Source: Periconia sp. R9002 (lineage: Eukaryota; Ascomycota; Dothideomycetes; Pleosporales; Periconiaceae). Taken from it: DNA of 64,000 nucleotides. The stretch is from the NCBI GenBank assembly GCA_023627715.1, contig JAMAHW010000022.1, forward strand, positions 1 to 64,000. The letters are read 5' to 3'. Of this stretch, positions 1 to 11,043 are shown piece after piece. The notes below the pieces were generated by a model that had not been told where the DNA came from, searched no databases, and saw nothing but the letters and a program-made list of their open reading frames with translations. A program made the translations under genes and the position numbers. Numbering within the stretch: the stretch's first letter is position 1; every line of letters begins with the position of its first letter.

Positions 1-87
1 TCTCTTCCTCTCTCTTCCTCTCTCTTCCTCTCTCTTCCTCTCTCTTCCTCTCTCTTCCTCTCTCTTCCTCTCTCTTCCTCTCTCTTC
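1..87. repeat. 10-bp microsatellite (TCTCTTCCTC)n
   Basis: Eight perfect head-to-tail copies of TCTCTTCCTC fill positions 1-80, and a partial copy runs to about 87 before the sequence changes to ordinary pyrimidine-rich DNA. It begins at the window edge, so the true length is unknown. It lies about 220 bp upstream of the first gene, in its promoter or 5' leader region. Confidence 0.95.
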
Positions 88-310
88 ATCTCCCTACTCT
101 TCCGTACACTCTTTCTCTATACCGGTTGTACTCAACATATAAACGCAGAAACAAGTGTAAGTACCCTCACGTCTCTACCTGGAGACCACCCCCATCTCCT
201 CGCACAAATAGCCCTGCCCTATATACTTTGCCTCCCAATTTCCCAAGGACCCCGAGCCTTATGCCTACAGCTCTCGCACCGACAACTTACGCGCCTTGGC
301 GCCGGAAACA

Positions 311-1378
311 ATGTGTGTTTACTTCCGCATTAAGTACGCCTGCGGCTGCATGTCCAAGTTATACATCCAACGATGTCGCCAGTGTCTCCTCAATGGCACA
401 ACGCCATGTGAGCGCATTGAATATATCAAAGCAGACCCTCGCAACAGCTTCTCGCCTTGCTACGACTGTCTCTATCGCGAATGGGCGGAGGAACAGGCCG
501 GCAATCTGAGGGCAAAGATTCGCGAGGAGACGAACCCTACGTCTCAGGACAATATCCGCATTGCGTTGGAGCGTATGGAGGTGAAGGCACAGAAGGTCGA
601 AGAGAAGCGCATCAAAGCCATCGAGGATATCGAATCCAAGGAGGATCCCCAGTTCAATAAAGACCACGACAAGTCGCCTGATGCCGAGGAATCCCGGAAT
701 AAAGGACAAGACCTTTCGGATGTCGGTGTCGATGGCCATGTTGTCAAGAGGCAGATGGCTCGTGTGGGTTCGTTCGGAACGGTCGGTCCGCTCTCTGCGC
801 CGCCTGCACCTTCATCGGGCTTCGGCGCCTCAAAAATGGGCTTGTTCGGACGCGAGGTGGAGGCCCCTGTGAAGAATGATGAGGGTGTTGGTGATGAGGA
901 TGGTAGCAACGTCGTAGGAGGTGGTCCCATCAAGATCCTGGCTCGAAACCCAGTCAATGGCAAGGAGGAATGTTTCAAGGAAGGCGAGGACGAGGGAGGA
1001 GTCAGCCATGCCACCAGTGAAGAAGTTGTCAACGGAGCCGCCCAGGAGGCTGTAGAAGGAGGCAATGACGGTACCTTCGAGCAAATTACCGATGGAGCAA
1101 CCAACGGAGGAGGTAGTGGCGCTATCAAAAACGCAGGTACTACCAACAACCCACCCAACAACCAACTCGACGAAGCGATCAAAAACGAAGCCAAAAATCC
1201 GGCCAAAAATCGCACCAACGGTCACGAGAACGGCAACGATTACGGTCAAATCACTCCCAGCCCCAAACAGGATAATCCTAGGCCGGGCGACGAAGGCTAC
1301 GGCAAACGCTGCACCAAGGGACTTCGTTCCCCAGAGGCGCGCCGTGCTCTAGGCCTTGCTTCCTGGCGCAAACACTAA
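311..1378 (+). CDS. hypothetical protein with Cys-rich N-terminus
   Basis: An intronless 355-residue reading frame of unknown function. The frame stays open a few codons upstream, but the first true ATG is at 311, so I start there. The first ~65 residues carry spaced cysteines (Y-x-CGC, then RCxxC, C and CxxC), which could bind zinc; this is inference. A charged Lys/Glu/Arg-rich stretch follows at about residues 65-110 and may be helical or coiled-coil. The rest is low-complexity Gly/Asn/Glu/Lys-rich sequence and probably disordered. No signal peptide or membrane segment is visible. A long open frame on the opposite strand (544-1218) is judged a shadow. The gene beginning at 20962 has a similar Cys-rich start plus a disordered tail. 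Confidence 0.7.
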   Translation: MCVYFRIKYACGCMSKLYIQRCRQCLLNGTTPCERIEYIKADPRNSFSPCYDCLYREWAEEQAGNLRAKIREETNPTSQDNIRIALERMEVKAQKVEEKRIKAIEDIESKEDPQFNKDHDKSPDAEESRNKGQDLSDVGVDGHVVKRQMARVGSFGTVGPLSAPPAPSSGFGASKMGLFGREVEAPVKNDEGVGDEDGSNVVGGGPIKILARNPVNGKEECFKEGEDEGGVSHATSEEVVNGAAQEAVEGGNDGTFEQITDGATNGGGSGAIKNAGTTNNPPNNQLDEAIKNEAKNPAKNRTNGHENGNDYGQITPSPKQDNPRPGDEGYGKRCTKGLRSPEARRALGLASWRKH

Positions 1379-3218
1379 GTGAAGTGCTCCAGAACGTGAC
1401 GTGTCTCTGACTGGGTTCGTGTTCTCAGCATTGAACACATATGGACGGAAGTGAAGTGTTGGTGGAGAGAAAATTTCCAAGTCAATGTGTGCACTTACTC
1501 CATGCGATCGTTCGTTCAGTATAGTGCTGACTGTGTAATTGCTTTCAACGTGGGGCCTTGAGAAGAAATGGGTATAGCATGGTTTCTACATGTATGAAAG
1601 GAAGTGGATGACTCAAGGCTCTCACGGTAAATGGTCTTCTATAGGTGACAATGAAAAATTATCGGACTTCCGAAAACATCAAATTTTAGCTGGAGTATGC
1701 AGAAGTAACGCCATGTACCAAATTTCTGCAACTATACAGATGTGTAATTCCAGGTCCGTGTTCTCCTAGAGCAAATCAAAAGACCCAGCTACCGTTGCAA
1801 TGTTCTCTAACCATAATATCAAACAGAGACATATCTTCCAAAATAGAATTATTCTCATCGAATTCCTCCTGTTCAATACGGCGGTTGAGAAGAGCTAGGC
1901 GCGCCCTTGGGCAGACGTTGTTGTTCATAGGGTGAAATTGTGACATCCGTCTCCGTCTTCTTGTCACCTCGTTCGCTGGATTCCTTTTTCGAAAGGTCCT
2001 GCGGAGGGTAGCCAGGTGTTTGAAGCCTATTTTATGGGTTGATTTGCTTAAAGATTAATTTCATGCGGCTCGAGGTTCCATCCTGGACGACAGCGTCGTG
2101 GTATTCAATCTCCTCGAATTGAGCGTCCGCTGGTTGAGGAGTTCTTGCGCAGGATGGAAGGGGTTCTGAACCAAAATTCCTGTTAACCTGCTTTGCTTGT
2201 GGCGGTTTGCAGTCGTTCCGTGCACCTGTTCCTTTTTCGGCGGGAATATAGTGTCATTGTAGTTCCTGGTGCGCCCTACAGATGGTTCGAAGCCATATAG
2301 ATGGAAAGGGTCGGCATTTCCGGTTGTTTCCTGCGTTTGTTTGGTGCCATGATATACCCTTTCGTTGGAGGTGTTTAGAAGACTCGGATCCAGTTCCCTC
2401 AACTCCCCCGCCCGGTGGAGCCCATCGTTCTTCACTATAAAATCATGCGTGGACCTTGCAGTCAATACAGTCGTCGCTCAGTCTCCCCGAGATGAAGTAC
2501 TCCTCGCCGCACGTTTATAGACTGAGGCGAGACCCACGTTGAGCTATTGAAGGGTCATTGCTGAGGAGGATTCCGGTCTTGGAGCAACGATGGATGGTTT
2601 TCATGTGGTTGCATGCATAATGCAGAGCGAAGTGGGTACACATTACTTTTCGCAGCGGCGTAGTTGATCCAAACTAGATGTATAAGGTCAAGATTTTGGA
2701 GAAGATGATATGCGAGGGAAGGTGGCTGATCGTGCGAAGAAGAGCGATCCCGAGTGTTGTGGAAAGCGCGCGTATCTCGCCGGAGAGAGGAGGAAGGCGC
2801 GATAGCAGATGAGAAGACTTTTGAAATATGACTGTGGTTGTCTCAAAATACCCATGTATGCGAAGCAGAATTGCAAAAGCTACGCTGATGTTTGAGGAAT
2901 GCGGTTTGATACTGGGTTGTTGGTTATGTGTAGTGGATACGACGGTGTGTCGTTTGGGACCGGGCAGACAAACGTCTTTAGGGAGAGGATACAATCAAAC
3001 ATTTTAATAGAAATTTGATGGTAGGATGGAACGAGTCGCATTAAACGGGGTATACCAACACTTCCCAAAAGTGTTCATCTCGAGGACTTTGCTATTGTGC
3101 ATTCCGAACGCCCCCCTCCCAAAACATGCAACCAATTTTGTGCGATACGCAGTCCCGAACAGCATAAAGATTCAGTAGAGAACAAGAAGCAAGAAAAATT
3201 AGCGAAATGGATGGAAAT
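1379..3218. other. intergenic, possible decayed reading frame
   Basis: I cannot support a complete gene here. On the minus strand a single frame is nearly open from 2465 down to 1776, broken by a TGA and a TAA close together near 2055-2063. Its upper part has no ATG except near its end. The lower part (ATG at 1941, stop at 1776) would encode about 55 residues rich in Asn, Glu and Arg. It could be a gene relic or the end of a gene whose introns I cannot place. The stretch from 2500 to 3218 shows only short overlapping frames. Confidence 0.3.
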
Positions 3219-4095
3219 TCAGATCCGTATCACTCTCCTTTTTCGCATTTCCTTGGGGGAAGCTTTGCGTGAAGCTTCAGTCACGCGACTCCCGCCCATA
3301 CCTCTCACTGTGTCTATCAACTTGTCCGTATTGTCCAGCTCTTCCATCTCAGAACCACCCCCAATGCTCTTGCCGAGAACCAGCACGTTGGGTACGGTTC
3401 GTCTTCCTGTCTTGTCCGCCAAAGTTTCTTGGAGTTTCAGCCCCAGAGGATGCTGGTCCAGCTCAACCACGTACGGCGCAGGGACGATACTGTATTTTTC
3501 TAGGAGGATGTGCTTTGCTTTGGCAGAATGCGGGCAGTAGCTTTTGGAGAAGATGATGACTATTATTGCATGGTTAGCAGGTGTAATGAGAGCCTAGGGG
3601 GAGAAGGAGGAAAGTGATCTCACTTGGGCTCTTCTTTAAAATGTCGTTCAACTCGGTCTCAATCTCGTGATCCTGTTGAGATTCGGTCTCCTTAGCCGCC
3701 TCCTTGTCTCGCGGCTTGCCACCAACGGCGGCAACACCGGGAACATTCTTTTTCCTCTCATCGTCATCTGGTAATTGTACCTTGAACTTTCCGCCTCCTA
3801 CGCTTTTTCCTTTACTCTCTATTCCGCCGCCGCTAACAGACTCGAGATATTTCTGATGCTTCTCGTCGGCTGATTTTTTGGCAGCCTCTTCGGCCACTTT
3901 TAGGCGAGCTCTTGCATCGTCTGCATCGTGCTGCTTTGTTGCTTCTGAGTGCTCCTTTGCTTGTAATGCTTCTTGTGTCTTGACATAAAAGGCCGAGTTC
4001 CGCGTCCGACTTGCAGAGGTTGTCATGTAGAGGGTTACGACGATGACGAGAACAACAACAAGGCCGGTGACTCTCATTCTGCGCTGGGAAGGCAT
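3219..4095 (-). CDS. monothiol glutaredoxin, secretory pathway (Grx6/Grx7-like)
   Basis: Two exons, complement(3219..3559, 3624..4095), giving 270 residues. The 64-nt intron (GTGAGA donor, CTAAC branch site, TAG acceptor) joins the N-terminal part to the thioredoxin fold. Residues ~8-25 form one hydrophobic segment after a short basic start, a type II anchor; a charged Ala/Lys/Glu/Asp stem follows. The glutaredoxin domain starts at about residue 155 and has the active site SYCPHS with Cys166, so it is monothiol (CPHS, not CPYC). TVPN supplies the cis-proline and a GGGSE-type loop binds glutathione. Yeast Grx6 and Grx7 share this anchor-stem-domain plan and act in the ER/Golgi lumen on glutathione-dependent thiol redox. 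The start is ATG 4095; the frame extends upstream only through a GTG. Confidence 0.9.
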
Positions 4096-5514
4096 TGTGA
4101 TGAATGTGTGCACGTAGGGGTCACGGCGGTTTGAAATGGGGTTTCAGCAAGGTGGGTGACGATGTCGACAATTGCTGTAATAAGGGCCTGTGTATTTTTT
4201 CGAGGTGCGTGGCAGAGCAAGGCCTGCTATGCTCCGCCCTTAGCGAAAGCCGATGCTGGTGCAAAAGGACGTTTGGGCGGAGTAGGGGTATATGGGGGGA
4301 GGTCGCGCGAGCAGCTTGAGCAAACGGAGCGGTTGCGGCGCGTAACTAGAGCAGGGAGCGGGTGCTGCGTGGCGGGTGGCTTGAAGGGCACGACGACGGT
4401 GTAGGTAGGTGTTTTCAAGGATGCATGAGTGAATAAAAGCAGAAGCAGTCGAGCAAGTACGTGGTGCCTGGGTAGGTGTTTTGTGGAGGGAATGCAAGCA
4501 AGGGCTTGGCATCTGGGGGGAAGTTGCTACTTAGTACGGGTGGTGGTGGCCATTATGTCACTACGGCAGCTTCTGTGGGGCCATGCATAAGTCTAACTTG
4601 ACCCCATCATTGCTCCATCCATATGTCCATCTGGTACTTACATACAGGTCCTACACAACCTCACAGATGCCCAAAAGAAATCGCCTACGCGCGTCGTTTC
4701 ATCTAATCGGCGCCGCTCCACTGCACCCTGACGGTCCTGTCACGCCCTTTAACCTGTGAAGAAGATGCGGCTTAACCGATCAACACCCACTTGGCACCCG
4801 ATTGGCGAGGCTTGAGCCCGTCGTTACATGAACTTCACCCAACGTGCTTTTGTGTCCCTTTTCCAACGTTTCAGCGCATCCGCTGATAACAATAGCCTGT
4901 ACGTGGTTGATTACTCCATACATAGGCGCCAATCATGCTGCTCCTTCCAACCTGCTTTCTCCGAATGGTGAGACCTAAATTGTGTAACGGTTGGAAGATC
5001 CCGCACCACGCCTTGGTCACGTATTCGATAGACGAAGCTGTACATGTACACACACATCAAGTAAACGCCACTCATACCAAGACTGTCACAGCCACTTTGA
5101 ACCCCCCTGCAGAACATCCGTACTCTTTGCTATACTCCTTTCTGTACTTCTTCCGCTAATGTGCTCGTTAACTCATGTTAAGTCCGCGGACAGATGGCCT
5201 CGTCGCTGTCGGAGCGACCTCCGGATCTCGGGGGCAGGTCACGTGTCAATACAGAGGTGGCTGCATTACCGGATTGATCCTAGACTAACCCTATTGGTCA
5301 ACTAATCCGACAATCCTCCATTTGGTACGAGCATCGAACCTCTCTCAAAGCGGAACCCAACTGTATACTACAATCATTCAAGTTGCAAGAGTCCGCTTTG
5401 AGTAGGCATATAAAGGACAACGTTTACCTCTGATTTACTACCTATTCGTGACTGTATTATCAATCCATCCCTTTTGTTCATACATCATCAGGTACACGAT
5501 CATACTCATCCACC
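4096..5514. other. intergenic, divergent promoter region
   Basis: About 1.4 kb separates the divergent glutaredoxin and dioxygenase genes. Only short overlapping frames occur here, none with family signal or plausible splicing. A TATA-like TATAAAGG lies at about 5409-5416, roughly 100 bp before the dioxygenase ATG. Confidence 0.6.
5408..5416 (+). promoter_or_regulatory. TATA-like box of the dioxygenase gene
   Basis: ATATAAAGG lies about 100 bp upstream of the ATG at 5515, a normal distance for a fungal TATA element. Position and sequence are the only evidence. Confidence 0.4.
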
Positions 5515-6593
5515 ATGGTCCTTTCATCAAATCCCATTGCTATCAAACTGTCTCCCTCTGAAGCTAAGAACAAAGTCTTGGACCAAAGAAACCTTGAGAT
5601 TGCGGTACGCGCACTTGCAAGGGATGGCTTGGTCGTGGTCGAAGACCTGGTTCCCCCCGCGGTTCTCGATACACTGAATGAAAAAATGGTTCAAGATGCG
5701 TACAAATTGCAGAGCATGGAAAACAGCCCTTATAACTACAATAAGGGTAACCTGCAACAGGACCCATTGATGACCAAAGACTTTTTCTTCGAAGATGTCT
5801 TCGTCAGTGAGTCACCCCCTTCTCTTGTCCAATCTATACTGCAGTCCACAAGGCCAGAGCTAACCATCATCAACAGATAATATAGTGACCCAGATCAGCT
5901 CCACTGTCTTAGGGCCCAAACCCTCATTACGATTCATTTCAGGAAACACCGCGTTTCCCCCAACTGCCTCCGTCCCCCCACAATCTCAACCCACTCACAC
6001 CGATGCCGATTTCGACCACCCAGAAATCCCCTTCGCCCTAGTCATCAATGTCCCGCTTGTCACCATGGCCCCTGAAAATGGCTCTACGGAGATCTGGCTC
6101 GGCACTCATGCAAACACTACCATCCGCGACCAAGAAGGCGCACACGGAGATCGCGCAAGCGGGCGCATCAAGCAGCATCTGCTTGAGCAACAGCGAAGCG
6201 TGCGCCCCCCCTCTCAGCCCATCGTCAAGAAGGGAAGCGTTGTTATTCGTGATTTGAGGCTCTGGCATGGTGGGAAGCCGAACTTGAGTCAGGAGCCGCG
6301 CGTTATGCTTGCCTTTAGTACGTCCTTCTCTTCTTTTGCCCCATCCATGTGTATCGGTTCAAAAATCAACTAATACTTACATTGTTCCAGTTCATTTCGC
6401 CCCTTGGTACCGCAACCAGATGACCGTCGAGGTGGCAAATGAACTGAAAGACAAACTTTCCGTCGAAAAAACGAAGCTCCAAGTAGCTGCCAACTTTTTG
6501 GATCGTGAGGAAGTGGAAAAGACGTATTTGAACAGACCTTATGGGAATGCGTATGATTTTGATCAAACCGAGAAGATTGAGGGTTTGTTCTAG
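5515..6593 (+). CDS. phytanoyl-CoA dioxygenase (PhyH) family protein
   Basis: Three exons, join(5515..5806, 5877..6317, 6391..6593), 311 residues. Introns of 70 and 73 nt have GTGAGT and GTACGT donors and CTAAC/CTAAT branch sites. The double-stranded beta-helix fold of Fe(II)/2-oxoglutarate oxygenases is recognised by the HTD triad part (His138, Asp140), the sequence MAPENGSTEIWLGTH after it, and the distal histidine in LWHGG (about residue 228). The EPR a few residues later probably supplies the arginine that binds 2-oxoglutarate. These features imply an active non-haem iron oxygenase. The substrate is unknown; fungal relatives act in lipid and secondary metabolism. No targeting signal is obvious, and the C-terminus GLF is not a peroxisomal signal. 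It stands alone, so context gives no substrate. Confidence 0.88.
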
Positions 6594-7290
6594 AGGGGAC
6601 GCGCCCATTTCCGATGTACAAAATCAGTTACACTCTTGTAGGGAGAAATGCGTATATTTTTAATGGTTCAGTCCAACCTACGTGGTGTCTGTATATTGGA
6701 AGAGTCTGCACCAGTGCGAAATGTTGGTTGTACCCCAGTCATATGGACCTCTCTGCGTTTGCTCCCAGCGCGGGGTATATTTATATGGCCTAGCCCACCT
6801 GATTTCATCTGTCGGGGCACTGTCGGTTGCTCTTCACTACCTACAACCTATACGAACTGCATTTCAGGAGCACGAAGAAATAGTCTTTATAGGAGTGGTT
6901 GCTATGAATGTTATCAAGACCACGGACCGTACATGTCAAACCTTTCACAAACCAATGTGTCCACTCAATGGTCCTGACAGCTAGCACTGGTGGTACCTAG
7001 GCCAACTCATCTCCCGGGCCGTGCGTAATCCTCTGCCTATTTAAAGTCGTCTTTCTTGGAGTGGCAACCCTCTTCCACCCAAAAGCTCTTCTTCCTACAG
7101 CAACTCGCTTTCCCACAAGAACTCTCATACTTACGGCAAATCGATGCTATATAGTGCCAGATTAGGGAATAGACACAATCCCATACCAAAGACTACGTTT
7201 CAGGTATGTACCGGCTTTGTATTTGGAGGGGAAATCGCGTAGTGCTAACATATTTCAGCAAGCGTTAAAGCGCTCTTGTCAACATTCGAT
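6594..7290. other. intergenic, leader of F-box copy 1
   Basis: About 700 bp. The left part shows nothing I can name. The right part holds the conserved upstream element 6964-6998, a TATTTAAAG box at about 7038-7046, and a probable 55-nt intron in the 5' leader at 7204-7258 (GTATGT donor, GCTAAC branch, TTTCAG acceptor). Confidence 0.55.
6964..6998 (+). promoter_or_regulatory. upstream element shared by the two F-box genes
   Basis: CTCAATGGTCCTGACAG followed shortly by TGGTGGTACCT closely matches 9211-9242 upstream of the second F-box gene (CTCAATGATCCTGTACAG, then TTGTGGTACCT). It lies about 290 bp before the ATG here and about 240 bp there. The match shows that the duplicated unit included promoter DNA; whether the element is functional is inference. 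Confidence 0.55.
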
Positions 7291-8832
7291 ATGCCTTCCG
7301 AAAACATGTCCGCCAAGACCAACATCAATACGCTGCGTTCAGAAGTCAGAAGAAGTCCCGGAAAAAAGGACGTTGTGGTTGAAGACGGATCCCCTACACC
7401 ATTTCTTCTTGGCCTGCCTTCAGAGCTGCTTCTAAATATCCTCAACTTTCTCCCACTTGCTGCACTACTCAACCTTACATTGATATGCAAGAGTTTGCAA
7501 CCGGATGTTGAAGAAGTTCTATATCGAGAGTACATCAATGATAGCACTACACGTCCCCTGAAACCGTTTGTTGATCTACTCTGCAGACGCCCAGATCTAC
7601 GCAATAAATTTCGAACAGTAGCACTGGGGGGGTGCTCCGATTTCGCAGAGGCGGATTTTGAAAATTTACTGAGTCGATCAGATTATAACTGCTTTTCAAA
7701 TGCCGCCAAACTCGCGGGAGTTATCACTTCGATAGTCCCTTTCGATGATATCCGTTCCCCAATCTCGAGGGATCAGTTAGTGCTTCCGCCCAGACTACTA
7801 TGGAATCAACTTACATGCGTCAACGGGATTCAGCGCGATGGTACATCTTTGGACTCACTTTTCTGTCATCTCCTACATATGGGTTCAAGGGAAGCATTTG
7901 CAACATTGATTTTTGCACTGTTGCCCAATGTCCGGCATTACTACTTCGATGACAGATGGAGCGTGGTAGCTCTTAAAGCCTCGTCCCAAAATTTCTAGAA
8001 GGCACGCAGCCTTATTAACTGGTTTCCAGATACCAAAGGTGTCTCGCGGTTCTTTCATGTTGAGAAGTTGTACATGACCGTATGGGCACGCTGGTCTCCT
8101 CATCATCGGCATAGCCAGGATATTGTGCCGATACTAGACCCCCATACAACAAGGTTGACTTCTTTATCTCTCGTGAACATAGAAATCAACCGGAAGAACC
8201 TGGAATATCTCTTCAGTCTTGTTCATTGTCTTAAATCATTTCGGTTCTGGCACAATAAGCAATACTGGTTGCGAGCAAGGGACGTTGTAAGCGACATCAC
8301 TGGAATGGAAATCGCCAATCTTCTAGTCAATCATAAGAAGACGTTGAAAGAGCTATCCCTTTTATTGCTTCATGAACAGAGTCGAGTCCTCGCCGAGCGT
8401 CAAGCTATATCTCTGGTAGATTTCGAGGCCCTGGAAGTGCTAGCCATAGACCCATACATCATTATACCGAAACCATACGAACCACCAGTATCCTCACAGA
8501 CAACACTGCAATCCCGAATATATCCTCAGTCTCTGAAGTATCTTGGAATATTTCTGTACGAGAACGATCCTCGTGACAGAGATGCTATCATTGAAATATT
8601 TTCATCGTCAGAAAAACGGCTTCCGAATCTTGTCTTCCTCCAAGGGGCAATTGACCACCGAATGAGCATACAAACAACCTATCCAGCGATTTGGAAAAAG
8701 CTATCCGTTCAGCTTACGAGTAGTTTGCAAGTACTTCCTTCGGAGTGTTTTACCGACTTCGGGACCACTGAGAGGCGAGGGGCTAGCTGGAGAGATGGTA
8801 GATACATGCCAGGAACTTCTATTCGATTTTGA
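7291..8832 (+). pseudogene. F-box protein copy 1, interrupted by an in-frame TAG
   Basis: Related along its whole length to the next gene (9479-10987). The frame starts at ATG 7291; the earlier TTG at 7276 is not used. A stop TAG sits at 7996-7998, after 235 codons, and the same frame then continues open to 8832, so one nonsense codon is the only visible break; without it the length would be about 513 residues against 502 in the paralogue. The F-box is at about residues 38-80 (LGLPSELLLNILNFLPL). The stop falls in the segment matching HGFRKLRK of the paralogue, opposite an arginine. No intron of usable length removes it. The truncated 235-residue product would keep the F-box but lose most of the substrate-binding part. 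F-box proteins connect substrates to SCF ubiquitin ligases through Skp1. A sequencing error or stop readthrough cannot be excluded. Confidence 0.75.
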
Positions 8833-8870
8833 TTTCAATAGTTTACTATCTAAACTTTCAAGCGGTTATG

Positions 8871-8919
8871 GGTGTTGTAAGTATACAGTATGATATGCAA
8901 GGCTTTGGTAAATTGAGAA
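8871..8919 (+). repeat. downstream flank shared by the F-box genes, copy 1
   Basis: Closely matches 11044-11096 behind the second F-box gene; the core is ATACAGTATGATATGCAAGG followed by TTTGGTAAATTGAGAA. The copies lie about 40 and 57 bp beyond their stop codons. They mark the right end of the duplicated unit or a conserved 3' untranslated element. Confidence 0.7.
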
Positions 8920-9210
8920 TTGTCGATATAGTACCCATCCACCTAAATGTACTCTACATCCACTTGAAGCATGCGCCCGGGTACGACGCAGTACGTAGCA
9001 CGACCCAAAAGTCATTTTACTATTAGCTGCAAAAGAAAAGGGCCAATCATTTTACCTTGTGTGCACACCTCTGGCCAAGGATGTATCTGAGTTATATGGT
9101 ACCTGTGTTGATAGCGCCAGCCATCTCATTGTTTCGTGCCTTGATGCAGTCATACTACCCGAGGGCCATAGAATCCATGCGTGAAACCTTTGACAGGGAT
9201 GTTTTGTTGG

Positions 9211-9242
9211 CTCAATGATCCTGTACAGTCATTGTGGTACCT
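9211..9242 (+). promoter_or_regulatory. upstream element shared by the F-box genes, copy 2
   Basis: Partner of the element at 6964-6998. It is followed by a possible CTACTTAAG TATA-like site near 9273-9281 and by the leader intron at 9402-9450. Confidence 0.5.
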
Positions 9243-9478
9243 CGACAGGTCATCAAGTCCGTGCTCTTCCATCTACTTAAGATCGCCTCTTCCTCCCAGT
9301 TGCATCACTACAAATCAAGTTCTCACGGCAAGTTGGATCTTTAAAGCAACTATAACACAAATACAGTACTATAAAACACCACTCCGACGACTACACAATA
9401 GGTTTGTCTCTACTATCATCTATACAAGCACAGCGGCTAACTGTCCTTAGGGAACAACCTTCCTACTGAGTACTTGCC

Positions 9479-10987
9479 ATGTCTCTCTCATCCACAGCTT
9501 CTACACTGGAGCGAAAGCCTTCGAAAGCCTGTCTACTTGGCCTATCTGCAGAGCTACAGATAGCCATCGTACAATTCCTCCCACTTGAAGGGCTTTTGAA
9601 TCTTACGTTGACTTGTAAGGCATTACGAGAGGCTGTCGAGCTGGTGTTGTATCAGGAATACATCATCCAAAATCCCCGAAGAAGCCTCAAATCGTTCCTT
9701 CAGCTACTTTGCAATCGTCCAAACCTGACCGAACGCTTTCGCCGGGTCGAACTACAGCAATGCGGATACATGTCTATTCGAGGCTTGAATCTCGACGATC
9801 CACGTTTGAACCCACTGACTCGAGATGAATACACCCAATTTGCGGAAGTAGCTAAGGCCGCTGGGGTGATCAAGTCGATACATCCTTACAGTATGCGTCT
9901 TACTAGGACAGAGGTGAAGCGTGATGCCAGCCCCTGGATGCGTCTTACAAAGATATCTGGGGACGACGACACATCTTGGGATTATATGTTTTGTGCACTT
10001 CTTCGCATTGGATGCGAAGAAGCATACACTCTCATAATTATTGCGCTGCTTCCTAACGTGCAGGAATACTATCTCGGCGATGAAACAAGCGCGATCGCTC
10101 ACAGAGTCCCGCGCCATGGATTTCGCAAATTACGAAAGCTTGGTGGATGGGCTGCAAAGGCTAAGACAATATTCCCCTTTCTACATCGCTTCGGAGCGAT
10201 TGAGAGCTTGTACATCAACCGGTGTATAAAATGGTGGTACGACGGCGAAAGCGGCGAGCTAGTGGAGGACTTACCCATCCTCAATCAAAAATCGCTAACT
10301 TCCGTCCGTCTCAAATTAGTTATCATCAGTCGCAAAAACCTGCAGGTACTTCTTACGCTTTGCAGCAGCCTACAGTCATTTCGAATGTGGTCTGACATTG
10401 ATTTGGACTTTGTTGGGTGTGACGTCCCGAAAAGTGTGCTTGAGACAGAGGTAATTGATCTGCTGCTCGATCATCGTGAAACTCTGAGAGACCTGCAGAT
10501 TTTCTCCAGCGAGGGGAAAACGCGCCTAGACGCTGTAACTCCTGCCACATCACTCGCAGAATTCAAGGTCCTAGAAACGCTGTGCGTGACCGCACTCACC
10601 ATTCTGCCTTCCTCATCGGAAACCCCTCCCGAACACACTTCACCGCCTTCGCATTGTCTCCCACGTTACTTGAAATCTATCAGGCTGCACTGCACCAGGG
10701 GGGAAAGCCTCCAAAGTTTCGTGCCGGAAATCATATCTTCGACGGGAGAAAGACTTCCGCGTCTTACCAACTTCGAGGTATCGACTGTGGAAGAAGAAGA
10801 CTGGAGGGATTCCAATATCAAAGGGATTCTGACATCATGGCAAGAATCAGGAGAATCAAATGCTGGTCGGAGGTTCAAGATCACATATGAGAACATCCTG
10901 GCGGGACTTCTCGAAAGCTGGCACTTTGATTCACACCAAAATGTTATTTGGAGGGGGAATAGATATATCGATTGGGATTGGATCTAG
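9479..10987 (+). CDS. F-box protein copy 2 (intact)
   Basis: A single-exon frame of 502 residues starting at ATG 9479. The F-box is near the N-terminus at about residues 18-62 (LGLSAELQIAIVQFLPLEG then LLNLTLTCKALREAVE), the part that binds Skp1 in SCF ubiquitin ligases. The remainder has Leu-rich stretches (for example SLTSVRLKLVIISRKNLQVL) that suggest an irregular leucine-rich-repeat substrate domain, as in many fungal F-box proteins; the target is unknown. Tandem paralogue of the interrupted gene directly upstream, in the same orientation, with shared upstream and downstream flanks and a leader intron. The frame shows no breaks, so this copy is probably the working one. Confidence 0.85.
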   Translation: MSLSSTASTLERKPSKACLLGLSAELQIAIVQFLPLEGLLNLTLTCKALREAVELVLYQEYIIQNPRRSLKSFLQLLCNRPNLTERFRRVELQQCGYMSIRGLNLDDPRLNPLTRDEYTQFAEVAKAAGVIKSIHPYSMRLTRTEVKRDASPWMRLTKISGDDDTSWDYMFCALLRIGCEEAYTLIIIALLPNVQEYYLGDETSAIAHRVPRHGFRKLRKLGGWAAKAKTIFPFLHRFGAIESLYINRCIKWWYDGESGELVEDLPILNQKSLTSVRLKLVIISRKNLQVLLTLCSSLQSFRMWSDIDLDFVGCDVPKSVLETEVIDLLLDHRETLRDLQIFSSEGKTRLDAVTPATSLAEFKVLETLCVTALTILPSSSETPPEHTSPPSHCLPRYLKSIRLHCTRGESLQSFVPEIISSTGERLPRLTNFEVSTVEEEDWRDSNIKGILTSWQESGESNAGRRFKITYENILAGLLESWHFDSHQNVIWRGNRYIDWDWI

Positions 10988-11043
10988 TATCGGTCACAGC
11001 AATTGACTAACTATGAGCTTCTAACCTCTCAATGCCCGAGGTG

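Larger units (their letters stand above)
8833..9478. other. intergenic between the F-box paralogues
   Basis: About 650 bp containing the shared downstream element of copy 1 (8871-8919), the shared upstream element of copy 2 (9211-9242), and a probable 49-nt intron in the leader of copy 2 at 9402-9450 (GTTTGT donor, GCTAAC branch, CTTAG acceptor). Both paralogues therefore keep a leader intron at a similar place. Confidence 0.55.

Noticed and set aside
544..1218. 224-codon minus-strand frame opposite the first gene
   Set aside because: Ser/Pro/Leu-rich antisense translation of a GC-rich coding region; the plus frame has better composition and a Cys-rich folded-looking start.
7963..7998. A tiny intron removing the TAG of F-box copy 1
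   Set aside because: The only GT...TAG pair around it would be 33-36 nt, shorter than any other intron in the window and without a branch site.
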